Source of the DNA: an uncultured Clostridia bacterium | GTDB taxonomy: Bacteria; Bacillota; Clostridia; Peptostreptococcales; Anaerovoracaceae | Direction of reading: 5' to 3' | NCBI GenBank assembly: GCA_934277495.1 | Contig: CAKQUI010000084.1 | Location: 1-10,128, forward strand | DNA: 10,128 bases | In this document: piece by piece, positions 1 through 6,708 of the stretch | Layout: each line of letters opens with the position of its first letter | Position numbering within the stretch: the first letter of the stretch is position 1 | Program-made: the position numbers and the translations under genes | Notes under the pieces: model-generated | The model's database searches: none | Seen by the model: the letters and a program-made list of their open reading frames with translations, nothing else | What the model was told of the DNA's origin: nothing

Positions 1-810
1 GTGATACCGTGTTTCCTGACTATAGTGAATATCAGGGAATTCAGCTTTTCCATATTCGATTTTCTCGGAGTGACTTCCGGGATAGACGATATGGCAGCTG
101 AGTATATCGAGATCACGGACTTTATATACGGACAGAAGATCATATTCATGCTGACTGCTATGGCTGTGATGATACTGCCTCTGGCAGCCTCCATCGTGGT
201 ATGTCTTGCAGATGATCTTACCAGCAGGGTGGCAGCAGCTCTTGGAGTCATAGTCAGCAATGTAGCATTGATAATATTCTATACCAGGATGAAGGATATG
301 ATTGACTATGTGAAAAGTACAGTGGTGGGACATCTTTCTTCGGATTCCATAATAACATACAATCTGCCTATAGTGCTGTGGGTGATGATATATATCGTCA
401 TAGCGCTGGCGATAGTTCCGTCACTTGCAGATCTCAGTAAAAAACGCAGTATGAGACACAGCATCACAAGATCAGGCGGCGTGATAATGAAAAAGAAAAG
501 AAAGTCCGGAGAAAACGGAGAGCAGCAGGAAGTGGTACTGATAAAGCCTCGCACTGCATACGATGAGGCACGGGATATGATCGTAAACAGCAGTCGCAGG
601 TGTCCGTCCTGCGGAGCTAAAGTCGGCGACTCTGATATATTCTGCGATATCTGCGGTATGAAGATCGAGCCAGATGATGCAGACGAACAGGAAGCGATTG
701 CAGAGCCGGAGGTCAAAGCACCGGCAGGAGCAGCTGTATGCAGCAGATGCGGCAGTCCGCTGAGAGCAGGCGCATCGTTTTGTGGCAAATGCGGAGAGAG
801 GATAAAATAA
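1..810 (+). CDS. Membrane protein with C-terminal double zinc ribbon (5' end outside window)
   Basis: The frame is open from the first base, so the true start is probably upstream and the GTG at base 1 is only the first possible codon. Numbering from it, three hydrophobic segments lie at about residues 46-70, 73-96 and 120-144. A basic stretch (MKKKRKS) follows and then a soluble tail. The tail holds two treble-clef-like zinc ribbons of the CxxC-x10-CxxC type: Cys201/204/215/218 and Cys247/250/261/264. The basic residues after the last helix suggest the zinc ribbons are cytoplasmic. The stop lies one base before the next gene's ATG, so the two are surely in one operon. This class is common in Clostridia as uncharacterised 'zinc-ribbon domain-containing protein'. 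I know of no defined reaction and propose none. The zinc ribbons are seen directly; zinc binding is inferred from the Cys pattern. Confidence 0.85.
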   Translation: MIPCFLTIVNIREFSFSIFDFLGVTSGIDDMAAEYIEITDFIYGQKIIFMLTAMAVMILPLAASIVVCLADDLTSRVAAALGVIVSNVALIIFYTRMKDMIDYVKSTVVGHLSSDSIITYNLPIVLWVMIYIVIALAIVPSLADLSKKRSMRHSITRSGGVIMKKKRKSGENGEQQEVVLIKPRTAYDEARDMIVNSSRRCPSCGAKVGDSDIFCDICGMKIEPDDADEQEAIAEPEVKAPAGAAVCSRCGSPLRAGASFCGKCGERIK

Positions 811-811
811 A

Positions 812-1387
812 ATGAAATGCAGGAATTGCGGTGCACAGATAGTACCAGGAGACAGGTTCTGCAATGTATGCGGCTGTGAAGTCGGTCGCAGGCAGACGAA
901 CCCTGTCAATATCATAATAATATCGGCAGTATGCTTTGTAGTGGCATGTCTTGCAGTACTGATGGTATGGCATATAATCACGTCAGGTCATGAGGACAGC
1001 AGCACGCAGGCTCCGTCATCAAGTCAGCAGGCAGCTTCGGAAAGTGCTGCGCCTCAGCAGCAGACAACATCCGGCACTGTGCCGTATGATCACGACATCG
1101 ACAGTTCAATGAACGGCGATTATGTGATAGACGGCAGCGACAGATATTATCTGAGTTACTCAGATATCAGCTGGATGTCAGACGATCAGCTGATGCTGGC
1201 AAGAAATGAGATATACGCCAGAAAAGGGCGTATGTTCAAGGACCCGTACATAAAGAGCTACTTCGAATCAAAGAGCTGGTATGAAGGCACTATATATCCG
1301 GACGACTTTTCCGAGGACATACTCAGCAACGTAGAAAAAGCCAACGTGCAGCTCATCCGTAAAGAAGAAAAGTCGAGAGGGAATTAA
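812..1387 (+). CDS. Zinc-ribbon membrane protein with extracellular YARHG domain
   Basis: The 191-residue protein has three parts. An N-terminal zinc ribbon uses Cys3, Cys6, Cys17 and Cys20. One membrane helix lies at about residues 33-55. An extracellular part begins with a Ser/Gln/Ala-rich linker (about 60-90) and ends in a domain containing LxxARNEIYARKGRMF (about residues 125-141), followed by YFESKSWY. That is the signature of the YARHG domain, an extracellular domain of unknown ligand found in many Firmicutes; here His of the name motif is Lys. Zinc ribbon inside and YARHG outside follows from a single N-in helix, but topology is inferred. The ATG lies one base after the preceding stop, with a GGAGAG ribosome site inside the end of gene 1. 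The domain layout matches that of the next gene, so the two are probably functional relatives. Role unknown; envelope sensing is a reasonable guess. Confidence 0.92.
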   Translation: MKCRNCGAQIVPGDRFCNVCGCEVGRRQTNPVNIIIISAVCFVVACLAVLMVWHIITSGHEDSSTQAPSSSQQAASESAAPQQQTTSGTVPYDHDIDSSMNGDYVIDGSDRYYLSYSDISWMSDDQLMLARNEIYARKGRMFKDPYIKSYFESKSWYEGTIYPDDFSEDILSNVEKANVQLIRKEEKSRGN

Positions 1388-1410
1388 AAGCAGCATATAC
1401 GGCAGTTTAT

Positions 1411-1415
1411 GGAGG
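1411..1415 (+). promoter_or_regulatory. Ribosome binding site that sets the start of gene 3
   Basis: GGAGG ends five bases before the ATG at 1421. A second in-frame ATG at 1409 overlaps this site and has no ribosome site of its own. The 1421 start gives a protein beginning MYCSKCG, the usual N-terminus for this zinc-ribbon class. Confidence 0.75.
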
Positions 1416-1420
1416 AAGAA

Positions 1421-3472
1421 ATGTATTGCAGCAAATGTGGCAGCGAGAACCCTGATGACAATCTGTTCTGCGAATTCTGCGGAGCGAAACTTGAAGATGA
1501 TGATGGACTGGTGTCTGAAGCAGAGGTCGCTGCTGATGAGGAAAAAGAAACAGTAGATGAAGAAACATCAGAAAATACAGGCAGTGCAGATGAGGACACG
1601 CCACAGGAAGAAACTGTAGAAGAAACCCTGTCAGAGGAAACTGCAGAAGATGATGCTAAGGCAGAAGAAACAGTCGGACAATCATCGCAGGACGGAGAAA
1701 GTATGGATCTGGAGTCATGTAACAGCGATGGTGAAAAAACTGCCGGAGAGATGGCAGACAATCAGGAAACAGAAGCAATATCAGGCGATGGTGACGGCCA
1801 TGACGACGAAGAAATCACGGATCAGGCAGATACATCCGCCGATATTGAAGAGGGATCGACAGCTGAAGAAGACAACGATGTTGATGAAACGGTGACCGTC
1901 GATGACAGTGGTGACACAGAGACGTCTGATAAGGAATTACCAGAGCCCGGGATTTTAGGTGACAGCGAGGGCTCAGATGAAGGATCATCAGAAACAGATG
2001 ACGATAACATGGAGGAGCCCGGTGCAGAAGTATCAGAGTCTGAGAAGGATGCGACAGCTGATGGCAGTGAAGGCTCCGATGGATCTTTAGCAGAAACGAA
2101 CGACAGCAGTGACGAAGAGGAACCCGGTGAGAACGAACCGGAGTCTGAAGATACTGAGCTCACTGATGGCAGTGAGAACACCGGAGAGCTGGAAAATACA
2201 GGCGGTATTGACACCAGTTCAATAGAGGACGCTGATGGTGATACGGTATACGTCATAGGAAAGGCACCGGCAGGTAAAGCAGAAACCGTGACTGAAAGTA
2301 CAGACAGCAGTGCCACTGAACCGGGAAATGCCAGCAGGAAAAAGAAAAAAATAATCATCACATGCATAGTGGTATTCATAGTGCTGGTAGCATGCGCCGC
2401 AGCGCTGGTACTGAGTTTTGAGCACAAAGCCAGTGCCGAATACAGATCTGCAGTAAAGTCCGCTGATACATATGTGAAGAAAAAAGACTACAAAAAAGCA
2501 GCGGGCAAGTATCTGGATGCTATAGACGCCAGACCTGAGGAGCAGGATGCCTATGTGAAACTTGCCGATGTCTACATGAAACAGAAGGAATCAGGCAAAG
2601 CAGTAAAGATACTGGAAAAAGGAAAAACAGAGGCAAAAGAAAAGAAGAAGATAAAAGAAAAACTCCAGCATGTGAAAGTATATGATACATACAGTAATTA
2701 TGTAGAGAATGATATCATGAAAGATATCGACATGACAGATGAAAAGGAAACGACATCATCTTCGGAATACAGCAGCGGACTGGTATCAGCACTGCTTAAA
2801 GACTGTGACGGAGACAGCGTGCCGGAGCTCATAACTGCAGAATTCTATGACGGCTATGAATCGAAACTGGTATTGTCTTATTACCAATGCAGCGGAGATA
2901 AGGTAGATAAGACAGATCAGGTGAACATATCTCTGGGAAGCAGTGATCTTATAGCCAGGAAATGCAGTGCATTTTTGAAAAACTATAAAGACAAATGGTA
3001 TATGGCGGTATCATATCAGGGATTATACACCGATGAAGAATATAATTCTATGTATGTTTATGAGCTTTCTGATGGAAAAATGAAAGCTCAGTCAGAGCTG
3101 ATGCAGGTCGAAGGATTGATTTTCGGCAAGTATATCGTAAATGATGAAACTGTTGCAGGATTTGATTTTGATGGCTACTATGATGACGATGAAGAATGGG
3201 ATGAAGATTCATATCAGGGCGTAGCAGAACAGACACATACAGTCGGAAAGCAAAAATTCAAGGATGAATTGGAAAAATACGGTCTGGCAGGTAAAATGAA
3301 TGATGATACGAATACTATAAAACGCATGTTTGAAGGTGCAGATGAAAAAGACGAAACCGAGGCAGGGATCTGTTTCATCCAGTACGGTGTATACAATGAA
3401 GACACCGTAGATCAGTTCAGCGGAAACAGGATATACATCGAAGATCTCACCGGCATGACAGATCTGTTCTGA
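1421..3472 (+). CDS. Zinc-ribbon membrane protein with long acidic linker, TPR-like region and extracellular DxD-loop domain
   Basis: I use the ATG at 1421 (683 residues) because GGAGG precedes it at good spacing; an in-frame ATG at 1409 would add four residues. The order of parts is as follows. A zinc ribbon has Cys3/6/17/20. A low-complexity linker of about residues 25-305 is extremely rich in Asp and Glu (27 of 60 residues in one sampled stretch) with many Ser and Thr. A Lys cluster precedes a membrane helix at about 310-333. A helical TPR-like segment lies at about 338-415, with the AxxxY...A..P...A...LAD.Y spacing. A C-terminal domain has the acidic loop DCDGDSVPEL at 461-470. The Lys cluster on the N-terminal side predicts that the linker is cytoplasmic and the TPR-like and C-terminal parts are outside. 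The Ser/Thr-rich acidic linker could be a phosphorylation target of the kinase downstream, but nothing in the sequence proves it. Function unknown. Confidence 0.9.
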   Translation: MYCSKCGSENPDDNLFCEFCGAKLEDDDGLVSEAEVAADEEKETVDEETSENTGSADEDTPQEETVEETLSEETAEDDAKAEETVGQSSQDGESMDLESCNSDGEKTAGEMADNQETEAISGDGDGHDDEEITDQADTSADIEEGSTAEEDNDVDETVTVDDSGDTETSDKELPEPGILGDSEGSDEGSSETDDDNMEEPGAEVSESEKDATADGSEGSDGSLAETNDSSDEEEPGENEPESEDTELTDGSENTGELENTGGIDTSSIEDADGDTVYVIGKAPAGKAETVTESTDSSATEPGNASRKKKKIIITCIVVFIVLVACAAALVLSFEHKASAEYRSAVKSADTYVKKKDYKKAAGKYLDAIDARPEEQDAYVKLADVYMKQKESGKAVKILEKGKTEAKEKKKIKEKLQHVKVYDTYSNYVENDIMKDIDMTDEKETTSSSEYSSGLVSALLKDCDGDSVPELITAEFYDGYESKLVLSYYQCSGDKVDKTDQVNISLGSSDLIARKCSAFLKNYKDKWYMAVSYQGLYTDEEYNSMYVYELSDGKMKAQSELMQVEGLIFGKYIVNDETVAGFDFDGYYDDDEEWDEDSYQGVAEQTHTVGKQKFKDELEKYGLAGKMNDDTNTIKRMFEGADEKDETEAGICFIQYGVYNEDTVDQFSGNRIYIEDLTGMTDLF

Positions 3473-3506
3473 TAACACCGGATATTGATTTACAGGGAGA
3501 GATAAA

Positions 3507-4289
3507 GTGAAAGTAAAAAAGAAACCCAGTGCAAGATTTATAATAGCAGCAGTAAATGCTGTGCTCATCATTGCCATTGTAGTATCGGCAGTGGCGTCCT
3601 ACATAATTTCATACAAGGACAGAGACGAGTCATCTGTCAGCAGCCAGACTGCCGGAGAATCAAAAAAAAGCAGCAGCAAAAAAGATACTGCAGCTACAGC
3701 GAAAGACATATCCGAAGCATTTTCCACATACAGAGAATTCCTTGAACAGGATTCCATCGAACACGGCAGCGGGGACGATCAGAACACATGGTATCTGTCT
3801 AACTGTGAGTTTGCTGTAGCAGATATAGACAGCGACGGCCTTCCGGAACTTTTCCTGTATGATATGTCGGACTCGACACACGCCAGCGGATACGGTATGC
3901 TGTTTACATACAAAGAAGGAAAGATCCAGAAAGTATGTGACCTGTCTCTGGGAAGCCAGGAACAGGCAGGCTACTACGAGAAGACAGGCTGGTTCGTGGA
4001 CAATGGCGGAAACATGGGAGAAGGCCAGGCTATGGCCATGAAACTGAAAGGAACTTCAGCAGACAAGAGCGGCATGTTCACAAGATACTATAAATACGAA
4101 GAAAGTTATTACGGAGATGACAGCTTTACAGACACAGGCTATGCCATAAGAGGATCTGACGGGAAGGACAAAAAAGTCAAGAAGAGCGAGTATGAAAGCA
4201 AACTCAGCAAGGCCACCGGTGGAAAAGAACTGACTAAATGTGAGTTCCATGACAACTATTCACAGAACAGGGATGAATATCTGAAGTAA
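3507..4289 (+). CDS. Membrane-anchored extracellular protein with Ca-binding-like DxDxDG loop
   Basis: Translation starts at a GTG; AGGGAGA lies six bases upstream and no better ATG is near. The 260-residue protein has a basic N-terminus (KVKKK), a membrane anchor or uncleaved signal at about residues 11-34, a Ser/Lys-rich linker to about 58, and an extracellular domain. The domain contains DIDSDGLPEL at residues 106-115. That motif resembles the calcium-coordinating loops of FG-GAP/VCBS-type or EF-hand-like repeats, and recurs in gene 3 (DCDGDSVPEL). In both proteins a Tyr- and Gly-Lys-containing strand and an LGS turn follow, which suggests homologous domains. There is no lipobox Cys. The gene lies 34 bases after gene 3 and 16 before gene 5, so it is part of the same operon. 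Calcium binding is inference from the Asp spacing only. No specific function is recognised. Confidence 0.87.
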   Translation: MKVKKKPSARFIIAAVNAVLIIAIVVSAVASYIISYKDRDESSVSSQTAGESKKSSSKKDTAATAKDISEAFSTYREFLEQDSIEHGSGDDQNTWYLSNCEFAVADIDSDGLPELFLYDMSDSTHASGYGMLFTYKEGKIQKVCDLSLGSQEQAGYYEKTGWFVDNGGNMGEGQAMAMKLKGTSADKSGMFTRYYKYEESYYGDDSFTDTGYAIRGSDGKDKKVKKSEYESKLSKATGGKELTKCEFHDNYSQNRDEYLK

Positions 4290-4305
4290 AAAAGGAGCAG
4301 GGAAA

Positions 4306-4896
4306 ATGAATATCAGAAAGTACAATATCAACGGAAAATTCTACGATCTTGAAAATGTAGCAGAAACCATCAGACAGGGCAGATGGAGCGAAGCTGTCGA
4401 CATGCTGGCAGGCGGAGCCGGGATAAGTAATGAGCAGGCATCAGCTATCGCACAGGAACTGGCGGCAGCCATCGGTATCGGACAGAACGATCCAAATCAG
4501 GCAGATAATGAGATACCTGCAAAGCAGCAGCCACAGTCGCAGCCTGCACCACAGCAACAGGCATCACAGTCAGTGCCGCAGCACATGCCGGTGATACCGC
4601 CCCATTCCACAGACATGGGAGCATCGATATCTTCAGTAGCTGACAAACTGTCAGGCAAGAAAATAGCAAATGTCATAAAGATACTTGCGGCCGTAAGTGC
4701 AGCCCTGGGTATCATCATATCGCTGGTAACAGGCGTGACTATAGGCAGAGCCTCGTCATATATGATGTCAGGTTCTGGCTTCTCGTTCACAGCATTTCTA
4801 ATAAGTATATTCGCTACACTGGTGGTATCATCCGTGATGTACGGATTCGGAGAAGTGATATCACTGCTGGTAGATATAAAGAACAAAGAAAAATAA
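4306..4896 (+). CDS. Small membrane protein with helical N-terminal domain and two C-terminal transmembrane helices
   Basis: The ATG has an AGGAG site eight bases upstream. The 196-residue product starts with a compact helical segment (about residues 8-56). Its pattern, a Gly-Arg turn, EAVDML, then GISNEQASAIAQEL, recalls the helix-turn-helix core of ribosomal protein L7/L12 C-terminal-like domains. The match is loose and I treat it as a suggestion. Residues 60-105 are Gln/Pro-rich and probably disordered. Two membrane helices follow at about 124-146 and 160-185; the tail around YGFGEVISLLVDIKNK is typical of small Clostridial membrane proteins of unknown function. It closes the first operon: a factor-independent terminator begins about 20 bases after its stop. 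It has no zinc ribbon, unlike genes 1-3. Function not recognised. Confidence 0.87.
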   Translation: MNIRKYNINGKFYDLENVAETIRQGRWSEAVDMLAGGAGISNEQASAIAQELAAAIGIGQNDPNQADNEIPAKQQPQSQPAPQQQASQSVPQHMPVIPPHSTDMGASISSVADKLSGKKIANVIKILAAVSAALGIIISLVTGVTIGRASSYMMSGSGFSFTAFLISIFATLVVSSVMYGFGEVISLLVDIKNKEK

Positions 4897-4914
4897 GATA
4901 CATTAAAGAGCAAT

Positions 4915-4970
4915 AAGACACCTTCGGTCAGCGTTCCGGCAAGCGGACAGAGACAGGAGGTGTTTTTTTC
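4915..4970 (+). terminator. Rho-independent terminator of the first operon
   Basis: ACACCTTC at 4918-4925 pairs with GGAGGTGT at 4956-4963 (one G-U pair). The stem continues after a mismatch with GTC/GAC (4927-4929 with 4952-4954) and is capped by TCCG/CGGA at 4935-4947. Seven T residues at 4963-4969 follow directly. It starts about 20 bases after gene 5's stop. The loop region is larger and more structured than in most terminators. Confidence 0.85.
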
Positions 4971-5162
4971 GTGCGGAAAATACAAGGTTGTACTTTCAGA
5001 CATCAGACATACAAAGATATAACCTGCGGATATCCTTGCCGGGAGTTTTGCATAAAGACAAAAATTTTTTGCGAAAACCAAAAAGTGGTCCGTTTTTTTT
5101 GAAAGAATCGGACAGGACGTAAGCTATAATATACCTGTAAAGACACTTAGATATATAGAATT
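4971..5162. other. Non-coding spacer, AT-rich, between the two operons
   Basis: I see no supported gene here on either strand. It includes a small inverted repeat (TACAA-GG-TTGTA at 4981-4992), a T8 run at 5093-5100, a GTCCG/CGGAC pair around 5088-5113, and a TATAAT at 5125-5130. The only -35-like hexamer for that box is TTGAAA at 5099-5104, with a 20-base spacer, which is longer than favoured; a second, weaker promoter is possible. A reverse-strand open frame through this stretch has no ribosome site and I reject it. Confidence 0.55.
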
Positions 5163-5230
5163 TTACAAAAATCGTGTTATTTATTACAAAAATTACGTTA
5201 ATTATTACCAAAATGCTACATTTTGGTAAT
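5163..5230. promoter_or_regulatory. Putative regulator-binding array: three 21-bp phased repeats plus perfect inverted repeat
   Basis: Three direct copies start at 5163, 5184 and 5205, exactly 21 bases apart, or two helical turns. Each opens with TTACAAAAAT (third copy TTACCAAAAT). The first two agree at 17 of 21 positions. The third copy also forms the left arm of a perfect 12-bp inverted repeat, ATTACCAAAATG at 5204-5215 and CATTTTGGTAAT at 5219-5230, with a 3-base spacer. The array ends three bases before the putative -35 box of the downstream promoter, which is where an activator would bind. A 21-bp direct-repeat period is typical of LytTR-type response regulators, and TACGTTAAT at 5194-5202 fits the LytTR consensus as I recall it, but the assignment is inference. 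Confidence 0.6.
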
Positions 5231-5233
5231 GCT

Positions 5234-5263
5234 GTGAAAAATTGCATATAAATATGTTATAAT
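5234..5263 (+). promoter_or_regulatory. Putative sigma-A promoter with extended -10
   Basis: TGTTATAAT at 5255-5263 is a full extended -10 element with a perfect TATAAT. GTGAAA at 5234-5239 matches four of six -35 positions with an 18-base spacer. Transcription would begin near 5270, leaving a leader of about 90 bases before the ATG at 5361. The weak -35 and adjacent repeat array fit an activator-dependent promoter. Confidence 0.65.
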
Positions 5264-5343
5264 ATTTATGTCAAAAGCTGTCCGATCGTACAGAAGTCAG
5301 ACGAACAGCATATATCTCAAACAAATCAAAGATCATAAACCAT

Positions 5344-5353
5344 GGAGGAGGAG
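5344..5353 (+). promoter_or_regulatory. Ribosome binding site that sets the start at 5361
   Basis: GGAGGAGGAG ends seven bases before the ATG at 5361. An in-frame ATG at 5268 lies only five bases past the -10 box, at or before the likely transcript start, and has no ribosome site. The 5361 start gives an N-terminus that is at once a signal peptide. Confidence 0.8.
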
Positions 5354-5360
5354 AAGTGAA

Positions 5361-6681
5361 ATGGTACGAAAAAAATGTTATTTCTTAAGTCTTATCATTT
5401 TTATGATGCTCATGGCAAGTATCCCTGCGTATGCAGCAGAAAACCCGGGCTACACCTGGTCAGGATGGAGCACGAATAATCCGGGGGGGGTATGACTATG
5501 AGTCAAAAACCCAGTACAGATATGCAGACAAGCAGTTCATCAAGAGCGGATATCCATCGGTAAGCGGATATACCCAGTCATCTAAAAATCTCATCAGTAC
5601 AAGCTACGGTAACTACACGACAAACAGCGTGTCAGCTAGCACATCGAGAAACAGTTCCTATACTACAGAAGTTACCGGAGAGTCAAAATCAGCATACTAC
5701 GCATATTCATATGTGTGCGACTGCATGAAATATTTCTGGTGCAACAATAAAGGCGCACACAAACATTCAGACGGCAAAAAACATTACACGTCGAATCGTC
5801 TCAACATCTATTCAACAAAATCACTGGCAGCGTCAGGTCATCCCGGCGAATGGGATTCAGGTGTATACGGCTACAAGTGCGCACAGAATTACTACAGAGG
5901 ATCTACTCATAAGATAGGATACGTTTACTGCCTGTCATATAAAGGCAAGTTCGTAGCATCATACTCATCTAAAACATATACATGGCTGTGGCAGAACAGC
6001 AGCAAGAAAACAGTTTACAGGCCGGTAACGAAGAAATACAACTTCACACACTGGAAATGGGGTTCATATTCCAACTGGTCCGACAGCTATGTTTCATCGA
6101 ATTCCAACAGAAAAGTACAGACAAGGACTCTGTACAGATACAAGATATATCCGAAAGCACAGAGCATAACTACAAGCAAAAGCACATACAAGAAAACTTT
6201 CGGAGATGCTCCATTCAGTCTTGGTGCAAAGGCTAAGACAAAGCTCACATACAAGAGCAGCAATACGAATATCGCTACTGTATCATCAGCAGGCAAGGTC
6301 ACGCTCAAAAACCCGGGCACAGCAAAGATAACAGTAAAAGCAGCGTCATCAGCGTACTATAAATCGGCAACGAAGGTAGTAACTATCACATCAAAACTGA
6401 AGACGCCTGGGATGTCTTTGAAAGTCGAAAGCAAAAGAATATTGAGATGGACTATAGAAAAACCAAGGACACCGGGTGCCAGCAAATATGAGATCTGGAC
6501 ATTACATCCAGGTGAAAATGATTACCGTAAAAAGATGACCGCTGCAGGGAACTCCATATCAGGGACTTTTGAAGTAGATAGAGGCGGAACATACAAATGC
6601 AAAATCAGAGCTTACAGAACAGTCAGCGGAAAGAAAATCTACAGCTCGTATTCAGCAGCAAGATCCGTCAAGGTAAAGTAG
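5361..6681 (+). CDS. Secreted WSxWS / BIG2 / Fn3-like surface protein, frameshifted at a G8 tract
   Basis: In the sequence as given, translation from 5361 makes 44 residues and stops at 5493-5495; the rest is open in another frame to a TAG at 6679-6681. Removing one G from the run at 5483-5490 joins both parts into 439 residues. Residues 1-25 are a signal peptide (MVRKKC, hydrophobic core, cleavage after AYA). A WSGWS motif follows and, across the shift, YESKTQYRY; a second copy (SNWSD...VQTRTLYRY) lies at about 225-255. That the first motif spans the shift shows the frames belong to one gene. Between them is a Cys/His-rich segment (Cys119, Cys121, Cys127, His133, His135), possibly metal-binding or disulfide-linked. 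A BIG2 Ig-like domain (about 267-343) and an Fn3-like domain (about 346-439) end the protein. It is probably exported and wall-associated; no anchor motif is seen. It could be phase-variable, a decayed gene, or a base-call error. Confidence 0.8.
5483..5490 (+). repeat. G8 homopolymer at the reading-frame break
   Basis: Eight consecutive G residues, the longest G run in the window. With 8 the frame closes at TGA two codons later; with 7 (or 10) the secreted protein is complete. Runs of this length are prone to slipped-strand change and also to sequencing miscalls. Confidence 0.9.
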
Positions 6682-6698
6682 TTTCAGTGCGAAATATT

Positions 6699-6702
6699 GG
6701 AG
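6699..6702 (+). promoter_or_regulatory. Ribosome binding site that sets the start of the phosphatase gene
   Basis: GGAG lies six bases before the ATG at 6709. The alternative in-frame TTG at 6697 overlaps this site and lacks one of its own, so I prefer 6709. Confidence 0.65.
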
Positions 6703-6708
6703 CAGATC

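Noticed and set aside
1822..2427. Long reverse-strand open frame opposite the acidic linker of gene 3
   Set aside because: The translation is a Ser/Val-rich mirror of Asp/Glu/Thr codons; no ribosome site, no recognisable domain, and the + strand gene is clear.
4996..5247. Reverse-strand open frame of 83 codons in the intergenic region
   Set aside because: No ribosome site before its start, composition follows the AT-rich spacer, and it crosses the repeat array.
5268..5360. N-terminal extension of the secreted protein from the ATG at 5268
   Set aside because: That ATG is five bases past the -10 box and has no ribosome site; the ATG at 5361 follows GGAGGAGGAG and begins a signal peptide directly.
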